Assembly (NCBI GenBank): GCA_038326615.1
Contig: JBBQKF010000006.1
Coordinates: 1 to 63,596 of the forward strand
Direction of reading: 5' to 3'
DNA: 63,596 bases
Source of the DNA: JBBQKF01 sp038326615
GTDB lineage: Bacteria; Bacillota; Clostridia; Saccharofermentanales; UBA5734
Shown: one piece after another, positions 36,725 to 46,317 of the stretch
Position numbering within the stretch: position 1 is the first letter of the stretch
How the letters are laid out: each line of letters begins with the position of its first letter
The notes under the pieces: generated by a model
The model's database searches: none
Told to the model about the DNA's origin: nothing
The model's input: the letters and a program-made list of their open reading frames with translations, nothing else
Translations under genes and position numbers: made by a program

Positions 36725-37705
36725 TCAAGCTAGTCTTTTTGATTTTTTTGCAACCATCTGGATAATAACTGCAATGACCAGAACTACCCCGGTAGCAATA
36801 TCACGAAATGCTTGAGGAGCGCCAATCATAATCAATCCATTTGATAATATCCCTGTCACCACAACTCCTAAGAATGCACCAAAAACGTTGCCTTCTCCAC
36901 CAGCAAGTATCGTCCCCCCCAGTACTGCTGCAGCGATTGATTCAAGTGCGTATGAACTACCAATGCTTGGATTTGCAGTTGCAATACGGGATGCCAGCAT
37001 GATTCCGGCGAAACCTGCCAACAAGCTACTCAATGCATAGGTTTTCATGGTTACTCTTTGAATATTTATCCCTGCAATTTCAGCTGCTTTTGGATTTCCG
37101 CCTGTGCAATATAGATGTCGGCCGAACTTTGAGTATTTAAGTATAAACCCAAAGAAAATGTACATAAATATGAGAATAATGATTGGAAGAGGGAACTTTA
37201 TTGCTCCAAATGTAGTTGCACCTAGAAATTTAAATGCCGGCAGATTGACTGTTATCGGTTGTTTCGTTATAAGGATAACAACACCACCTAATATGAAACT
37301 CATTGACATTGTTGCAATAAATGGTGATACTCTGGCTTTTGTTATCAAAATACCATTTGTTAACCCAATGGTTAAAGCTACAAGCAACCCTGCTGGAAGT
37401 CCTATCCAATAGGGAAGGCCCAGCATCGAAGGAGAACATATAGCTCCCACTACCACTCCAGAAAGTGCTGCCACTCCACCAACCGATAGATCAAATCCGC
37501 CATTAAGAATACATAGTGTCTGTGCTATAGCAATGATGCCAAGAGTTGCTATTTCTCTGCCAACAGGCAAAAAATTATCAAGTTTTAAGAAATATGGCGT
37601 CAAGTTTGAAAATATCAGAATTTCAATGCCAATCAAAATGACAAGCAACAACCTGTTCATAATTGAATAATTTAATTTCAAAAAAATCCTTTTTTTATTA
37701 TTCAT
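36725..37705 (-). CDS. Sugar ABC transporter permease (AraH/RbsC family)
   Basis: This 326-residue BPD_transp_2 permease has about ten hydrophobic helices. The LNGGFDLSVGGVAALSG motif and the coupling region AAAVLGGTILAGGEGNVFG are typical. It is the only permease in this operon, so it must form a homodimer, as AraH and RbsC do; the rhamnose-type operon in this window has two. It lies 20 bp after the ATPase gene and is followed by the first UroD-fold gene. Confidence 0.93.
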   Translation of the reverse strand: MNNKKRIFLKLNYSIMNRLLLVILIGIEILIFSNLTPYFLKLDNFLPVGREIATLGIIAIAQTLCILNGGFDLSVGGVAALSGVVVGAICSPSMLGLPYWIGLPAGLLVALTIGLTNGILITKARVSPFIATMSMSFILGGVVILITKQPITVNLPAFKFLGATTFGAIKFPLPIIILIFMYIFFGFILKYSKFGRHLYCTGGNPKAAEIAGINIQRVTMKTYALSSLLAGFAGIMLASRIATANPSIGSSYALESIAAAVLGGTILAGGEGNVFGAFLGVVVTGILSNGLIMIGAPQAFRDIATGVVLVIAVIIQMVAKKSKRLA

Positions 37706-37725
37706 TATCTTTATAATCCCCCAAA

Positions 37726-39222
37726 TTAAGTCTTAATTGCATAGCTTAATATATCTTCTTCGCTAAGCTCGCTTATTGATTCCAATTCCACTTCTATCCT
37801 GCCATCACGCATAACCAATAATCGATCTGACATTGCAAATATTTCCGGCAGTTCAGATGAAATCATGATGATCGATTTTCCTTCCATTGTAAGTTTGTCC
37901 ATAAGTCTGTATATTTCAGCTTTTGCACCAACATCAATACCTCTAGTCGGTTCATCAAAAATCAATATATCCGCTTTTGCTCCTAACCATTTGGAAATTG
38001 CGATTTTTTGCTGATTCCCACCTGAAAGAGTTTCTACTTTGGTCCTTACACTTGGTGTTTTTGTATTTAACATTTTCACCATTTGCTTTGTGAATTTTTC
38101 TTCTTCAGTGATTCTAATAATTCCATTTTTTATAAAATTTTTCAGACTTGGCATTGTTGTATTTTCTGTAACATTTAATCCTACTGCCAGGCCTTCACCA
38201 CGCCTGTCTTCTGTAAGAAATCCGATTTTAAGATTTACTGCATCCTCTGGATGCCTTATTTCAACGATCTTATTGTTAACTTTTATTATTCCGGAATCTT
38301 TCTTTTGCAGTCCGAATATCAGTCTTGCTGTCTCGGTTCTACCGGCACCTACAATTCCGAACATTCCAAGAATTTCACCTTTTTTTAGACAGAAAGATAC
38401 ACCTTGAACTTTGGATCCCCATGATAGGTCAGAGACTTCCAATACATTTTCATCGATAACATTTCCTCGGTGTTTTTCATATAATTTCATATCTCTTCCC
38501 ACCATCATTGTAATGATGTTCTGCGTAGTGATCTTGTCAACATCATTTGTTCCTATGTAATTACCGTCTTTAAAAACTGATACTCTTTGACAAATCTGAA
38601 ATATTTCTGCAAGTCTATGACTTACATATATTATTGAAATCCCCTGTGCTGTTAATTGCTTTATTAACGCGAACATTTCTGCAGTTTCTTCATCCGACAA
38701 TGAACTAGTGGGTTCATCAAATGCAATAATATTTACATCCATAGAGATTGCTTTCATTATTTCAACTAATTGTTGATGTCCCATACTCAATGTTGATACA
38801 ATTTGTTCAGGTCTAAAAGAAAGGGCGGCGGATCCAAGCCTATTTTGAAGTTTAGTAGTATCTTCATTCATCTTGTTCCAGTCAACAATTCCTTTTTTCA
38901 TCGGATAATTAGTCATAAAAACATTTTCTGCAACAGTCAAAGTTTGTGCCAAATGTAATTCCTGAGGAATTAATGCGATTCCATTTTTTCTGCACTCCAT
39001 TGTGTTTTTATAATTGACTTTTTCGCCTAAGTATTCAATTGTTCCTTCGTCTTTTTCATATAAGCCAGTTACAATTTTTATCAATGTTGATTTGCCTGCT
39101 CCATTTTCACCGCATAGGGCATGCACTTCTCCTTTACGAAGATCAAATCTTACATTATTTAATGCTTTGACACCAGGAAAACTTTTACTGATATTCTCAC
39201 ATTTTAATATAACCTCATTCAT
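37726..39222 (-). CDS. Sugar ABC transporter ATP-binding protein, double NBD (AraG type)
   Basis: This ATPase of about 498 residues has two nucleotide-binding domains. Domain 1: Walker A GENGAGKST, signature LSMGHQQ, Walker B IIAFDEPTSSL. Domain 2: a degenerate Walker A (GIVGAGRTE), signature LSGGNQQ and Walker B ILIFDEPTRG. The start at 39222 has TTGAGG 7 bp upstream; an in-frame ATG 57 bp earlier would add residues unlike the family. It lies between the binding protein and permease genes, the order of araFGH. Confidence 0.95.
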   Translation of the reverse strand: MNEVILKCENISKSFPGVKALNNVRFDLRKGEVHALCGENGAGKSTLIKIVTGLYEKDEGTIEYLGEKVNYKNTMECRKNGIALIPQELHLAQTLTVAENVFMTNYPMKKGIVDWNKMNEDTTKLQNRLGSAALSFRPEQIVSTLSMGHQQLVEIMKAISMDVNIIAFDEPTSSLSDEETAEMFALIKQLTAQGISIIYVSHRLAEIFQICQRVSVFKDGNYIGTNDVDKITTQNIITMMVGRDMKLYEKHRGNVIDENVLEVSDLSWGSKVQGVSFCLKKGEILGMFGIVGAGRTETARLIFGLQKKDSGIIKVNNKIVEIRHPEDAVNLKIGFLTEDRRGEGLAVGLNVTENTTMPSLKNFIKNGIIRITEEEKFTKQMVKMLNTKTPSVRTKVETLSGGNQQKIAISKWLGAKADILIFDEPTRGIDVGAKAEIYRLMDKLTMEGKSIIMISSELPEIFAMSDRLLVMRDGRIEVELESISELSEEDILSYAIKT

Positions 39223-39288
39223 TTTGTTCCTCAATTCAAAATCAGAGTGTGATAACCAGAAAATCTGGTCATCACACACTTCGTTTCC

Positions 39289-40308
39289 TTATTTTTTGAT
39301 CAGTTCAGCCCAGTTTGCCAATGTTGCAACTTTGCCGTTTACATGTGTGACTAGCGGCATTGCAGTTCCGTTCTTAATTTTATTGTATAGTGTCTGCATC
39401 GCGATTTCACCTTCGCCATATGGGTTCAAAACAACTGTCATATAGCTGTCGTTTCCTTTTTCGAATTCCTGAACAGCCATCGAATACCCACCAAGTCCAC
39501 AAGCCAAAATGTTCTTAAGTGGAATTTTGCCTTGTTCTTCAAGCGCTTTTAGGAATGCGACAGCTGAGTCATCATTGACTGCACCACATATCCAATGAGT
39601 AACCTCAGGATGTGCTTGTATTGTTGCTTGTGCAGCAGCCAATGAGTCTTCCAGCATACATTCCGAAGTTTCCACGTAGATAAAATTACTATCTTTTAAA
39701 GGAGTTTTTGCCATTAAGGCTTCTTTATAACCATCTAACCTTGGCCTTAAAACAGAAATATCAGGAGCATCAATTTGCATTACAGCAACAACATTACCCG
39801 CTGCAAAGAAATTTCTTTCATTTGCATATTTAGCGAGCATTTCGCCGCCCAAAACTCCTACATCTTTAGTAGGCATTCCGACATGTGCAACAGGTTTTTT
39901 GTTTTCATCTACGATATTGTCATCAAGTGTTATTAGTTCGACTCCCTTTTCTCTGCATTTGATTGCAAGAGCCGGTCCATTTCCTTGATTAGTGATGCAG
40001 ATGGCTAATCCATCAATATCCTGAGCCAGAGCGTTGTCGATAGCAGCATCACAAGCCTCATCTTTTAAGTTAGCATCGATGGAAAAATATTCAACTCCAA
40101 GTTCCTTTGCTTTAGCTTTCAATCCTTCATCTTCAGAAACAAACCATGGATTCGTCAGCATCTTACTGATGTATGCAATTTTTATCTTGTCTTTTGCACC
40201 ATTTGATTCAGTTGAAGCTGATTCTTTTGATGTTCCCGCTCCATTATTACATGAAGCTACTGAAAGGAGCATCAATGCGGTCATTACCATTGCCAAAACT
40301 TTTTTCAT
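39289..40308 (-). CDS. Arabinose-type ABC transporter substrate-binding lipoprotein (AraF-like)
   Basis: This lipoprotein of about 339 residues has lipobox SVASC at the end of its signal peptide. The mature part follows the AraF pattern: IAYISKMLTNPWF, ICITNQGNGPALA, LITLDDNIVDENKKPVAHVGM, EVTHWICGAVNDDSAV and ILACGLGG. The start ATG at 40308 has GGAGG 7 bp upstream. It begins the transport operon just beyond a terminator that closes the sensory genes. A membrane-anchored paralogue lies directly upstream. The ligand is an arabinose-like or other small sugar by family (inference). Confidence 0.93.
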   Translation of the reverse strand: MKKVLAMVMTALMLLSVASCNNGAGTSKESASTESNGAKDKIKIAYISKMLTNPWFVSEDEGLKAKAKELGVEYFSIDANLKDEACDAAIDNALAQDIDGLAICITNQGNGPALAIKCREKGVELITLDDNIVDENKKPVAHVGMPTKDVGVLGGEMLAKYANERNFFAAGNVVAVMQIDAPDISVLRPRLDGYKEALMAKTPLKDSNFIYVETSECMLEDSLAAAQATIQAHPEVTHWICGAVNDDSAVAFLKALEEQGKIPLKNILACGLGGYSMAVQEFEKGNDSYMTVVLNPYGEGEIAMQTLYNKIKNGTAMPLVTHVNGKVATLANWAELIKK

Positions 40309-40442
40309 TTCTATTTCCTCCATTTTTATTTTTTGTCAGAGATTATTCTCTAACTTTAACAACATTTTATCAAAGCATTGTTTTGATTTAAATGATGTAT
40401 ACTTGTTATTTAATGCAGTAAAATTGTCTTGTTGTTGTTTTT

Positions 40443-40473
40443 AATAAAAAAAACAGCACTAGTGCGTGCTGTT
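40443..40473 (-). terminator. Rho-independent terminator between sensory and transport halves
   Basis: On the minus strand AACAGCAC / GTGCTGTT form a perfect 8-bp stem with a short loop, followed by TTTTTTTT. It lies 55 bp beyond the anchored binding-protein gene and about 135 bp before the transport operon, which therefore needs its own promoter in between. Confidence 0.9.
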
Positions 40474-40527
40474 CTGTGTTTTATGTCATAAATATTTTTT
40501 TAAGACTCAAAGTACATAAATAATACT

Positions 40528-41538
40528 CTAATTCTCCATGAATATTTTGTAATTATCACATGTAATTATTTGTCCGCCTAGAACCGTCACTGTCTTAAAT
40601 CTGGTTCCATTAACAAGGTTTTCATATATCATATCAACTCCTTTTTGTCCTTCTACCTCTGGTTGTGCTGCAATAGTAATATAATTTTTATTGCCTTTCA
40701 AAAATTCGCTTTTTACTTCGTCTCTTGAGGAAAGACCCAATCCACAGGCAATAATATTTTTGTCCAAAACACCGTTTTCCCTTAAAATCCATAGCGGTGC
40801 AATAGCACTTTCGTCATTAACTCCTGTAATAATCCAATGGGTTATTTTTGTATATTTCTTTAGAGCTTCTTTCACTTTTGGTAGGTTTTCCTTTATCATC
40901 CCTGTCGAGCTTTCGATAATAATGAAATCCTTTTCCTTTAAAGGGGTTTGAGCCTTGAGAGCTTCCCTATATCCGACCAGTCGTTCTCCGATGACAGAAA
41001 GAGTAGGAACATCTATTTGTATAACACCTACAATGTTTCCTTCATCAAAAAACCCCTTTTCGTTTGCGAGTTTCGCTAGCGCTGTCCCACCCAAAATGCA
41101 TAATTCCGTTGTCGCCATTCCTATATGTGGGAGTTGAATCCCGTTTTTATCTTTCATCGAATCATCGATTGTTACAAGATTTACACTTGCCTTCACACAT
41201 TTCTCTGCAATGACTGGTCCTAATTCCTGATTGGTCGTGCAGATCAATATTCCATCCGCTCCCCAATTTATTGCATCATCAACAAACTGAATACACTTTT
41301 CGTCATTATACTCGGCATCCAAAGGCAGATACTCAATATCATATTTTTTGCAACTGTTCTCAATGCCTTTAGAAACCTGTTGAAACCAAGAATTTGAAAG
41401 TTGCTTGCATATATAGGCAATCTTGAACTTTTCATTTTTACTATTCTTTTGGTCATTAAGCGAAATGAAAATACTGATAAGTATAGCGGAAACGAGAATA
41501 ATTGCAATACCCGTTGGCAATAATGTTTTCTTTTTCAT
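40528..41538 (-). CDS. Membrane-anchored AraF-like binding protein, probable sensory partner
   Basis: This 336-residue protein is a clear paralogue of the transport lipoprotein at 39289 (IAYICKQLSNSWF, ICTTNQELGPVIA, LVTIDDSMKDKNGIQLPHIGM, ITHWIITGVNDESAI, IIACGLG). Instead of a lipobox it has an uncleaved-looking N-terminal helix (GIAIILVSAILISIFISL). It is grouped with the kinase and regulator genes and separated from the transporter by a terminator. The likely role is ligand presentation to the sensor kinase, as with kinase-associated binding proteins; this is inference. Confidence 0.85.
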   Translation of the reverse strand: MKKKTLLPTGIAIILVSAILISIFISLNDQKNSKNEKFKIAYICKQLSNSWFQQVSKGIENSCKKYDIEYLPLDAEYNDEKCIQFVDDAINWGADGILICTTNQELGPVIAEKCVKASVNLVTIDDSMKDKNGIQLPHIGMATTELCILGGTALAKLANEKGFFDEGNIVGVIQIDVPTLSVIGERLVGYREALKAQTPLKEKDFIIIESSTGMIKENLPKVKEALKKYTKITHWIITGVNDESAIAPLWILRENGVLDKNIIACGLGLSSRDEVKSEFLKGNKNYITIAAQPEVEGQKGVDMIYENLVNGTRFKTVTVLGGQIITCDNYKIFMEN

Positions 41539-41640
41539 TTATTTATCTAAATAACTTATCATTGTGTGACAAATTATTCAGGCCTCCTTTCTCAAATTTA
41601 TATATGCTCATTTAAAATGCATTTGCATCTTCTATTTGAA

Positions 41641-42909
41641 TTATTTATTGATAATGGCAAAATCCTCTAAATCCATTTTGCCACTAATCAGCTTATGATA
41701 ATTATCCAAAATCACACTTCTGTTTTTTGTGTAAGAATTTAAAACAGGCTGTGTTTTCCCATTTTCTGACATAAAAAACAGATAGTTTGAATGCGCTGGA
41801 AAATGCACATCTCCAAAACTAGTATAGAACACCATGTTTAGGGATGAAAATAACCGTTCTCCTTGTTCCAGTCGGATTTTTTGCCCAAAACTACTTACAA
41901 AAAATCGAACAAATTTCTTTGAAATCTCCGCATTATTGCTTTTCGCTACTGCAATTTGAGGAACTTCAATTACAGTTGAAGAAAAATTCGAACCAATCAT
42001 CGGCATTGGTACAACATCCCACTCAAATCCTATTGGTTTAGATAATTCATATATATAATCAATTGGCCCTACAACCATAGGAACGGCTTCAGATCGAAAC
42101 AAACTCAATGAATCCGATCCCCACTGAAGTTCGTTCGAGTACAAAACAACTCCTGACTTTATCAACGCTGTCAAGACTGACAGTGCTTCGATTCCTTTTT
42201 CATCAAGAATTAGTTTGTTGTTTTCATTGAATCCCATTATTTTACCGCCATTACCAATGATAAAACTATAAAAACTTTGCCATTCAGGTGATATTGCGAA
42301 AACAGGTTGTTGCGTCTTTGAATAAATAAATCTGCAATATAAATCGAAATTTCTCAAATTCCATGCCTTATTATCCATGAATTCTTGAGGAGTCTGTTGT
42401 CCTTTCCAGTTCAATTTGACTTTATTGTAATAAATACAATATGGCCTTACACCTGTTGGTAAAGCATATTGCGCGCCAAAAACTTTTCCTTCCTGCAAAG
42501 CAACTTCAATAAACGTGTCGCCCTCCGACTGAATCTCTAAAAGGATGTCATCTAGTGGCTCCAATTTCTTTTTCAATTGTTGAAGGCTTTGTTGGTCAGC
42601 ATAAAAAATGTCAAATGGTTCACCAGCAGAATATTGGGAAACAACAATTGTTTGAAGTGATTCTAATGATGAGAAAGAATAGATATCTACTTCACAATTA
42701 TTCTCACGTTCAAAATATTTAACAGTTTCACTAATAATTCTTCTTTGTTCTGCGTCTCCATATACTGCAAATGTTATCGTTTTTTTTGATTCTTGAACCT
42801 TAATAACCTCTTCTTTTCCTAATAGACTAATCGAAATCAGGGAAATGCCTGAAATAAGTAGTACTGCCATGATAATATATAGAAAAGTGTATTTTCTATC
42901 TGTTCTCAT
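41641..42909 (-). CDS. Extracellular solute-binding protein family 1, membrane-anchored
   Basis: This 422-residue protein has the type II binding-protein fold used by oligosaccharide importers (ITFAVYGDAEQRRIISETVKYFERENNCEV at the N-terminus, PFDIFYADQQSLQQL, ALPTGVRPYCIYYNKVKL). The N-terminal helix has no lipobox Cys, so the protein stays anchored. No matching permease genes are present. Its ATG overlaps the regulator stop by 4 bp, so it is translated together with the two-component genes. A sensory role is more likely than transport. Confidence 0.82.
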   Translation of the reverse strand: MRTDRKYTFLYIIMAVLLISGISLISISLLGKEEVIKVQESKKTITFAVYGDAEQRRIISETVKYFERENNCEVDIYSFSSLESLQTIVVSQYSAGEPFDIFYADQQSLQQLKKKLEPLDDILLEIQSEGDTFIEVALQEGKVFGAQYALPTGVRPYCIYYNKVKLNWKGQQTPQEFMDNKAWNLRNFDLYCRFIYSKTQQPVFAISPEWQSFYSFIIGNGGKIMGFNENNKLILDEKGIEALSVLTALIKSGVVLYSNELQWGSDSLSLFRSEAVPMVVGPIDYIYELSKPIGFEWDVVPMPMIGSNFSSTVIEVPQIAVAKSNNAEISKKFVRFFVSSFGQKIRLEQGERLFSSLNMVFYTSFGDVHFPAHSNYLFFMSENGKTQPVLNSYTKNRSVILDNYHKLISGKMDLEDFAIINK

Positions 42910-44492
42910 CTACTTTTACTCCTGTATTCGCTAGGAGTTACTCCAACATTCTTTTTGAAGAGTTCGCTGAAATACCTCACACTAATAAATCCAACTTTTT
43001 CGGAAACTTCATAGTTTTTGAATTCAGGATTATTGGTCAACAATTCCTTTGCTTTACTCATTCGGATATTTGTCAAATAAGAAATGAAATTTTCTCCAAT
43101 TATTCTCTTAAATATTTTGCTGAAATACCATTTACTCATAAAGACCTGGGACGCTATACTATCCAAATTAATATCCTTATTGTAATTATCATTAATAATT
43201 TTTTTTGCTATTTCCATGGCCTGGAAGTATCTACTGCTTATTCTTTTGGTCATAACATTATCAATCAATACTGCAATTGCATAAAAGCTATCGGATATAT
43301 CGTTTAAGGTTTTTGCATGAGTTATTGATTCTAAAGGAATTATAAAGGAATCAAACAAGTCTTCGATTTTTCCACACGAAGAACAATAAGTTGTTACGCC
43401 TAGAACTATTGCCTCAAGCGCAGTATTTCTAGACATATTTTCGTCTCTGGATTCAACTATTTTTGATTGAATTATCCTTGCCTCATTAAGTATGTCTTCA
43501 CCATTTTGGATAGCGTTGATAAAATCTTTTATTGTTATTTTCTCATCACTAGTCGAATTGCAATGGTTTATGGCATTATTAAATATTACTTTGCTGTCAC
43601 CAACAAACACTCTTTGCTCTAAACATTCATCAACCTCTTTTCTTGCCCATCTCAGTTTGTCAATATTTTCGTATATGTCACTAACACCAACACTCACAGT
43701 AAATTTTCCTTGAGTTTTAACATGAATACATAATTCTTTTAAGAATTCCTCTAATTCTTCTTTCGAATAATTCATGCATTCCACAATGGCATAGATACAT
43801 CTATCACGTATAATTGTAGTAGCAGCAATCTGCGTCTTTGCAATTAAATCATCAAATATATTCTTAGTTAAAAACATAAGAATATTTATATCCTCTTCTG
43901 TAAAGTATGTTTCAAGTTCACTGAAAGAATCAAGACTAATACCTAAAAGGCGATATGATTTTGTATTAATATCATAATACTTAGCTTTACTCTCAACGTC
44001 AGCAATTTTGATAAAAGGTCTGAACATTAATTCGTACAAAAATTTATCTTTTAATTGATCCTTTGAGTTTCTGACTATATCTCTTAACTTTTCGGTTTCG
44101 TCAGTAATTTGGATTTTGTTTCTAATTTCTTTAGCTAACTCTCGTACTGCAGACTCCAATTCATCCGGATCTGTTGGTTTTAATAAATAGTTGGAGACAC
44201 CCATTTTTATTGCTTGCTTAACAAAGTCAAATTCCTTGTACCCTGTTAATAGAATTATTTTCACACCAGAATACGTGTTCAATATGCGGTCTGAAAGTTC
44301 CAAACCATCCATTTCTGGCATCATAATATCACTTATTACAATATCAGGCGCACATATTTCGATTTGCCGAATAGCATCATTACCATTTTCAGCCAATGCT
44401 ATTACTTCACAATCCATCGATTCCCAGTCCAATGAATTTGCTATTCCATTTCTTATTATGGGTTCATCTTCAACAATCATTATTTTCAACAT
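42906..44492 (-). CDS. Response regulator, REC plus AraC-type HTH (YesN family, long form)
   Basis: This regulator of about 528 residues has a receiver domain (acidic pair E8-D9-E10, phospho-acceptor Asp55 in ISDIMMPEMDG, Lys in YLLKPTDP), a middle region of about 290 residues with a partial GGDEF-like fold (typical of long YesN proteins) and a C-terminal AraC helix-turn-helix pair (SKWYFSKIFKR, VGFISVRYFSELFKKNVGVTPSEYR). The start at 44492 follows the kinase stop by one base. It should control the downstream AraF-type transport/UroD operon. Confidence 0.93.
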   Translation of the reverse strand: MLKIMIVEDEPIIRNGIANSLDWESMDCEVIALAENGNDAIRQIEICAPDIVISDIMMPEMDGLELSDRILNTYSGVKIILLTGYKEFDFVKQAIKMGVSNYLLKPTDPDELESAVRELAKEIRNKIQITDETEKLRDIVRNSKDQLKDKFLYELMFRPFIKIADVESKAKYYDINTKSYRLLGISLDSFSELETYFTEEDINILMFLTKNIFDDLIAKTQIAATTIIRDRCIYAIVECMNYSKEELEEFLKELCIHVKTQGKFTVSVGVSDIYENIDKLRWARKEVDECLEQRVFVGDSKVIFNNAINHCNSTSDEKITIKDFINAIQNGEDILNEARIIQSKIVESRDENMSRNTALEAIVLGVTTYCSSCGKIEDLFDSFIIPLESITHAKTLNDISDSFYAIAVLIDNVMTKRISSRYFQAMEIAKKIINDNYNKDINLDSIASQVFMSKWYFSKIFKRIIGENFISYLTNIRMSKAKELLTNNPEFKNYEVSEKVGFISVRYFSELFKKNVGVTPSEYRSKSR

Positions 44493-44493
44493 A

Positions 44494-46275
44494 TCATATA
44501 CCCCCATCATTAAAATCAGTTTCTAGTTTCAAAGGAACTCTAATTGTAATTATTGTTCCTTTGTCAATAATGCTTTCCAATTGTATGCCGTAAGCTTCAC
44601 CAAATAAAAGCTTGATTCTATTATGCACGTTTTTTAAACCAACACCAGTATGACCTTCAACATCTTCTTCAATATCTTCTTCCATCACTTGATTAATGCG
44701 TTCACTAGTCATTCCTATCCCATCATCTTTAATAATCAATTCCAGAGTGTTTTCTACATGCCTGGCAGAAACTTCAATTCTTCCAGATCCGGATTTGTTA
44801 TTCAACCCATGCACTAAAGCATTTTCAATTATGGGCTGTAGTGTGCTCCTGGGAATAACACAACTTATATAATCGGCTGGAACATTTGCTTCAAAATTTA
44901 ATCTCTCGCCATATCGCAGTTTCTGAATTGTTATATAATCATTAATGCCCTCTAGTTCATCGCCCAAGCGAATTACATTTTGCTTTCCAGATATACTTCT
45001 TCGGAGTAGCCGCCCAAGTGCAATTGTAATCCTACTTATTTCTTTTTGTCCTACATTTATTGCTAACCAGTTTATAGAGTCAAGTGTGTTGTATATGAAA
45101 TGAGGATTTATCTGAGCTCTTAAATATTTATATTCGGCGTCTTGAAGGATTAGTTTCTTCTTATAATCTTCTTCAATTAATATTCTTATTTTTTTAACCA
45201 TTAAATTAAAATCTTGTGCAAGCTCTCCAAATTCATCCCCTCGGCAATCATCGGCATAAACATCAAAATCCTCTTTTTTAACTTTTTCCATTTCACCCAT
45301 TAATTGTTTTATTGGCTTTACCATTGAATTGGTGTATATTCTTACAATGAACAAAATTATTGCTAGTGCAATTAAAATAATACCAAATATTATGTATCTG
45401 GTTTTATTTACAGAACTCATTATCTCTTTGTATGGTGTTGCTTGAACTATTGTCCAACTGGTATAATCTGATTTTTTTGAAATGTAATTATAATTATTTA
45501 CAATTGTGTCTAATCCATTACCATTTTTTATGGATTTATAGATTTCTTCAAAATTAGTCTCGCTTTTTGCATCTGTTGATATTATATCTCCCTTTTCATC
45601 AAATATTGCAAAATAACTTCCTGATGTTGTTTTTAAGTTTGAATATGATTTTGCAATTTGTTCCCCTCTAATACCTATAACCAATAATCCTATCTTATTC
45701 ATATATTCTACATCATAAACATCTCTTATTCCGAGTATAATGTTATCGTTTTTCATAAGTTTAACCCATTTTATCTGGCCATCAGTTTTTTTAGCATATT
45801 CTGAAATTAAATCACGCATATTCCAAAATCCGTCAACAAGCACTTCTGCTTCGGTACTTGTAGCTATTGAATACTCCTCACTATCAGTCCTAATTAAATA
45901 AAATAACTCTATACCTAATCTAGTATTTGTCATAATCTGCATTTTATTAATTACATTTTGCATGTCTAATTTTCGATCTCTTAATGTACTATTAGTATAA
46001 TCCCTCCTTAACATTTTTTGGATATCTTGATTCCATTGAAAGTTTAACATGACATTATCTAGCTCTTCTAATTCTTTTTCAATATTAACAACCGCTTGTA
46101 TCACAAATTGATTACTTGAATTTTCAAATTGCTTATTTGTTGTTTTACTCATCATCTGGCTAAAAACAAGTGCAAAAAACACCAGGGGAACTACAACTAA
46201 AATCAGGAAAAAAACTAACAATTTCTCTCCTATTGTCATTTTCAAAAAAACTCTTTTAATGAATAATTTTTTCAC
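44494..46275 (-). CDS. Sensor histidine kinase (YesM family)
   Basis: This membrane kinase of about 593 residues has an N-terminal helix, an extracytoplasmic Cache-like domain (about 250 residues), a second helix (YIIFGIILIALAIILFIV), a HAMP domain, a His_kinase domain with the acceptor in NPHFIYNTLDSI, and HATPase_c motifs (ENALVHG, DDGIGM, GVGLKN). I prefer the GTG at 46275, 8 bp after AGGTGG; another in-frame GTG lies at 46287. It is second in the sensory operon, after a lipoprotein. Confidence 0.92.
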   Translation of the reverse strand: MKKLFIKRVFLKMTIGEKLLVFFLILVVVPLVFFALVFSQMMSKTTNKQFENSSNQFVIQAVVNIEKELEELDNVMLNFQWNQDIQKMLRRDYTNSTLRDRKLDMQNVINKMQIMTNTRLGIELFYLIRTDSEEYSIATSTEAEVLVDGFWNMRDLISEYAKKTDGQIKWVKLMKNDNIILGIRDVYDVEYMNKIGLLVIGIRGEQIAKSYSNLKTTSGSYFAIFDEKGDIISTDAKSETNFEEIYKSIKNGNGLDTIVNNYNYISKKSDYTSWTIVQATPYKEIMSSVNKTRYIIFGIILIALAIILFIVRIYTNSMVKPIKQLMGEMEKVKKEDFDVYADDCRGDEFGELAQDFNLMVKKIRILIEEDYKKKLILQDAEYKYLRAQINPHFIYNTLDSINWLAINVGQKEISRITIALGRLLRRSISGKQNVIRLGDELEGINDYITIQKLRYGERLNFEANVPADYISCVIPRSTLQPIIENALVHGLNNKSGSGRIEVSARHVENTLELIIKDDGIGMTSERINQVMEEDIEEDVEGHTGVGLKNVHNRIKLLFGEAYGIQLESIIDKGTIITIRVPLKLETDFNDGGI

Positions 46276-46317
46276 TTTGTTTTCCACCTACTTGTATTTT
46301 TTAAATAGAAATCGGGG

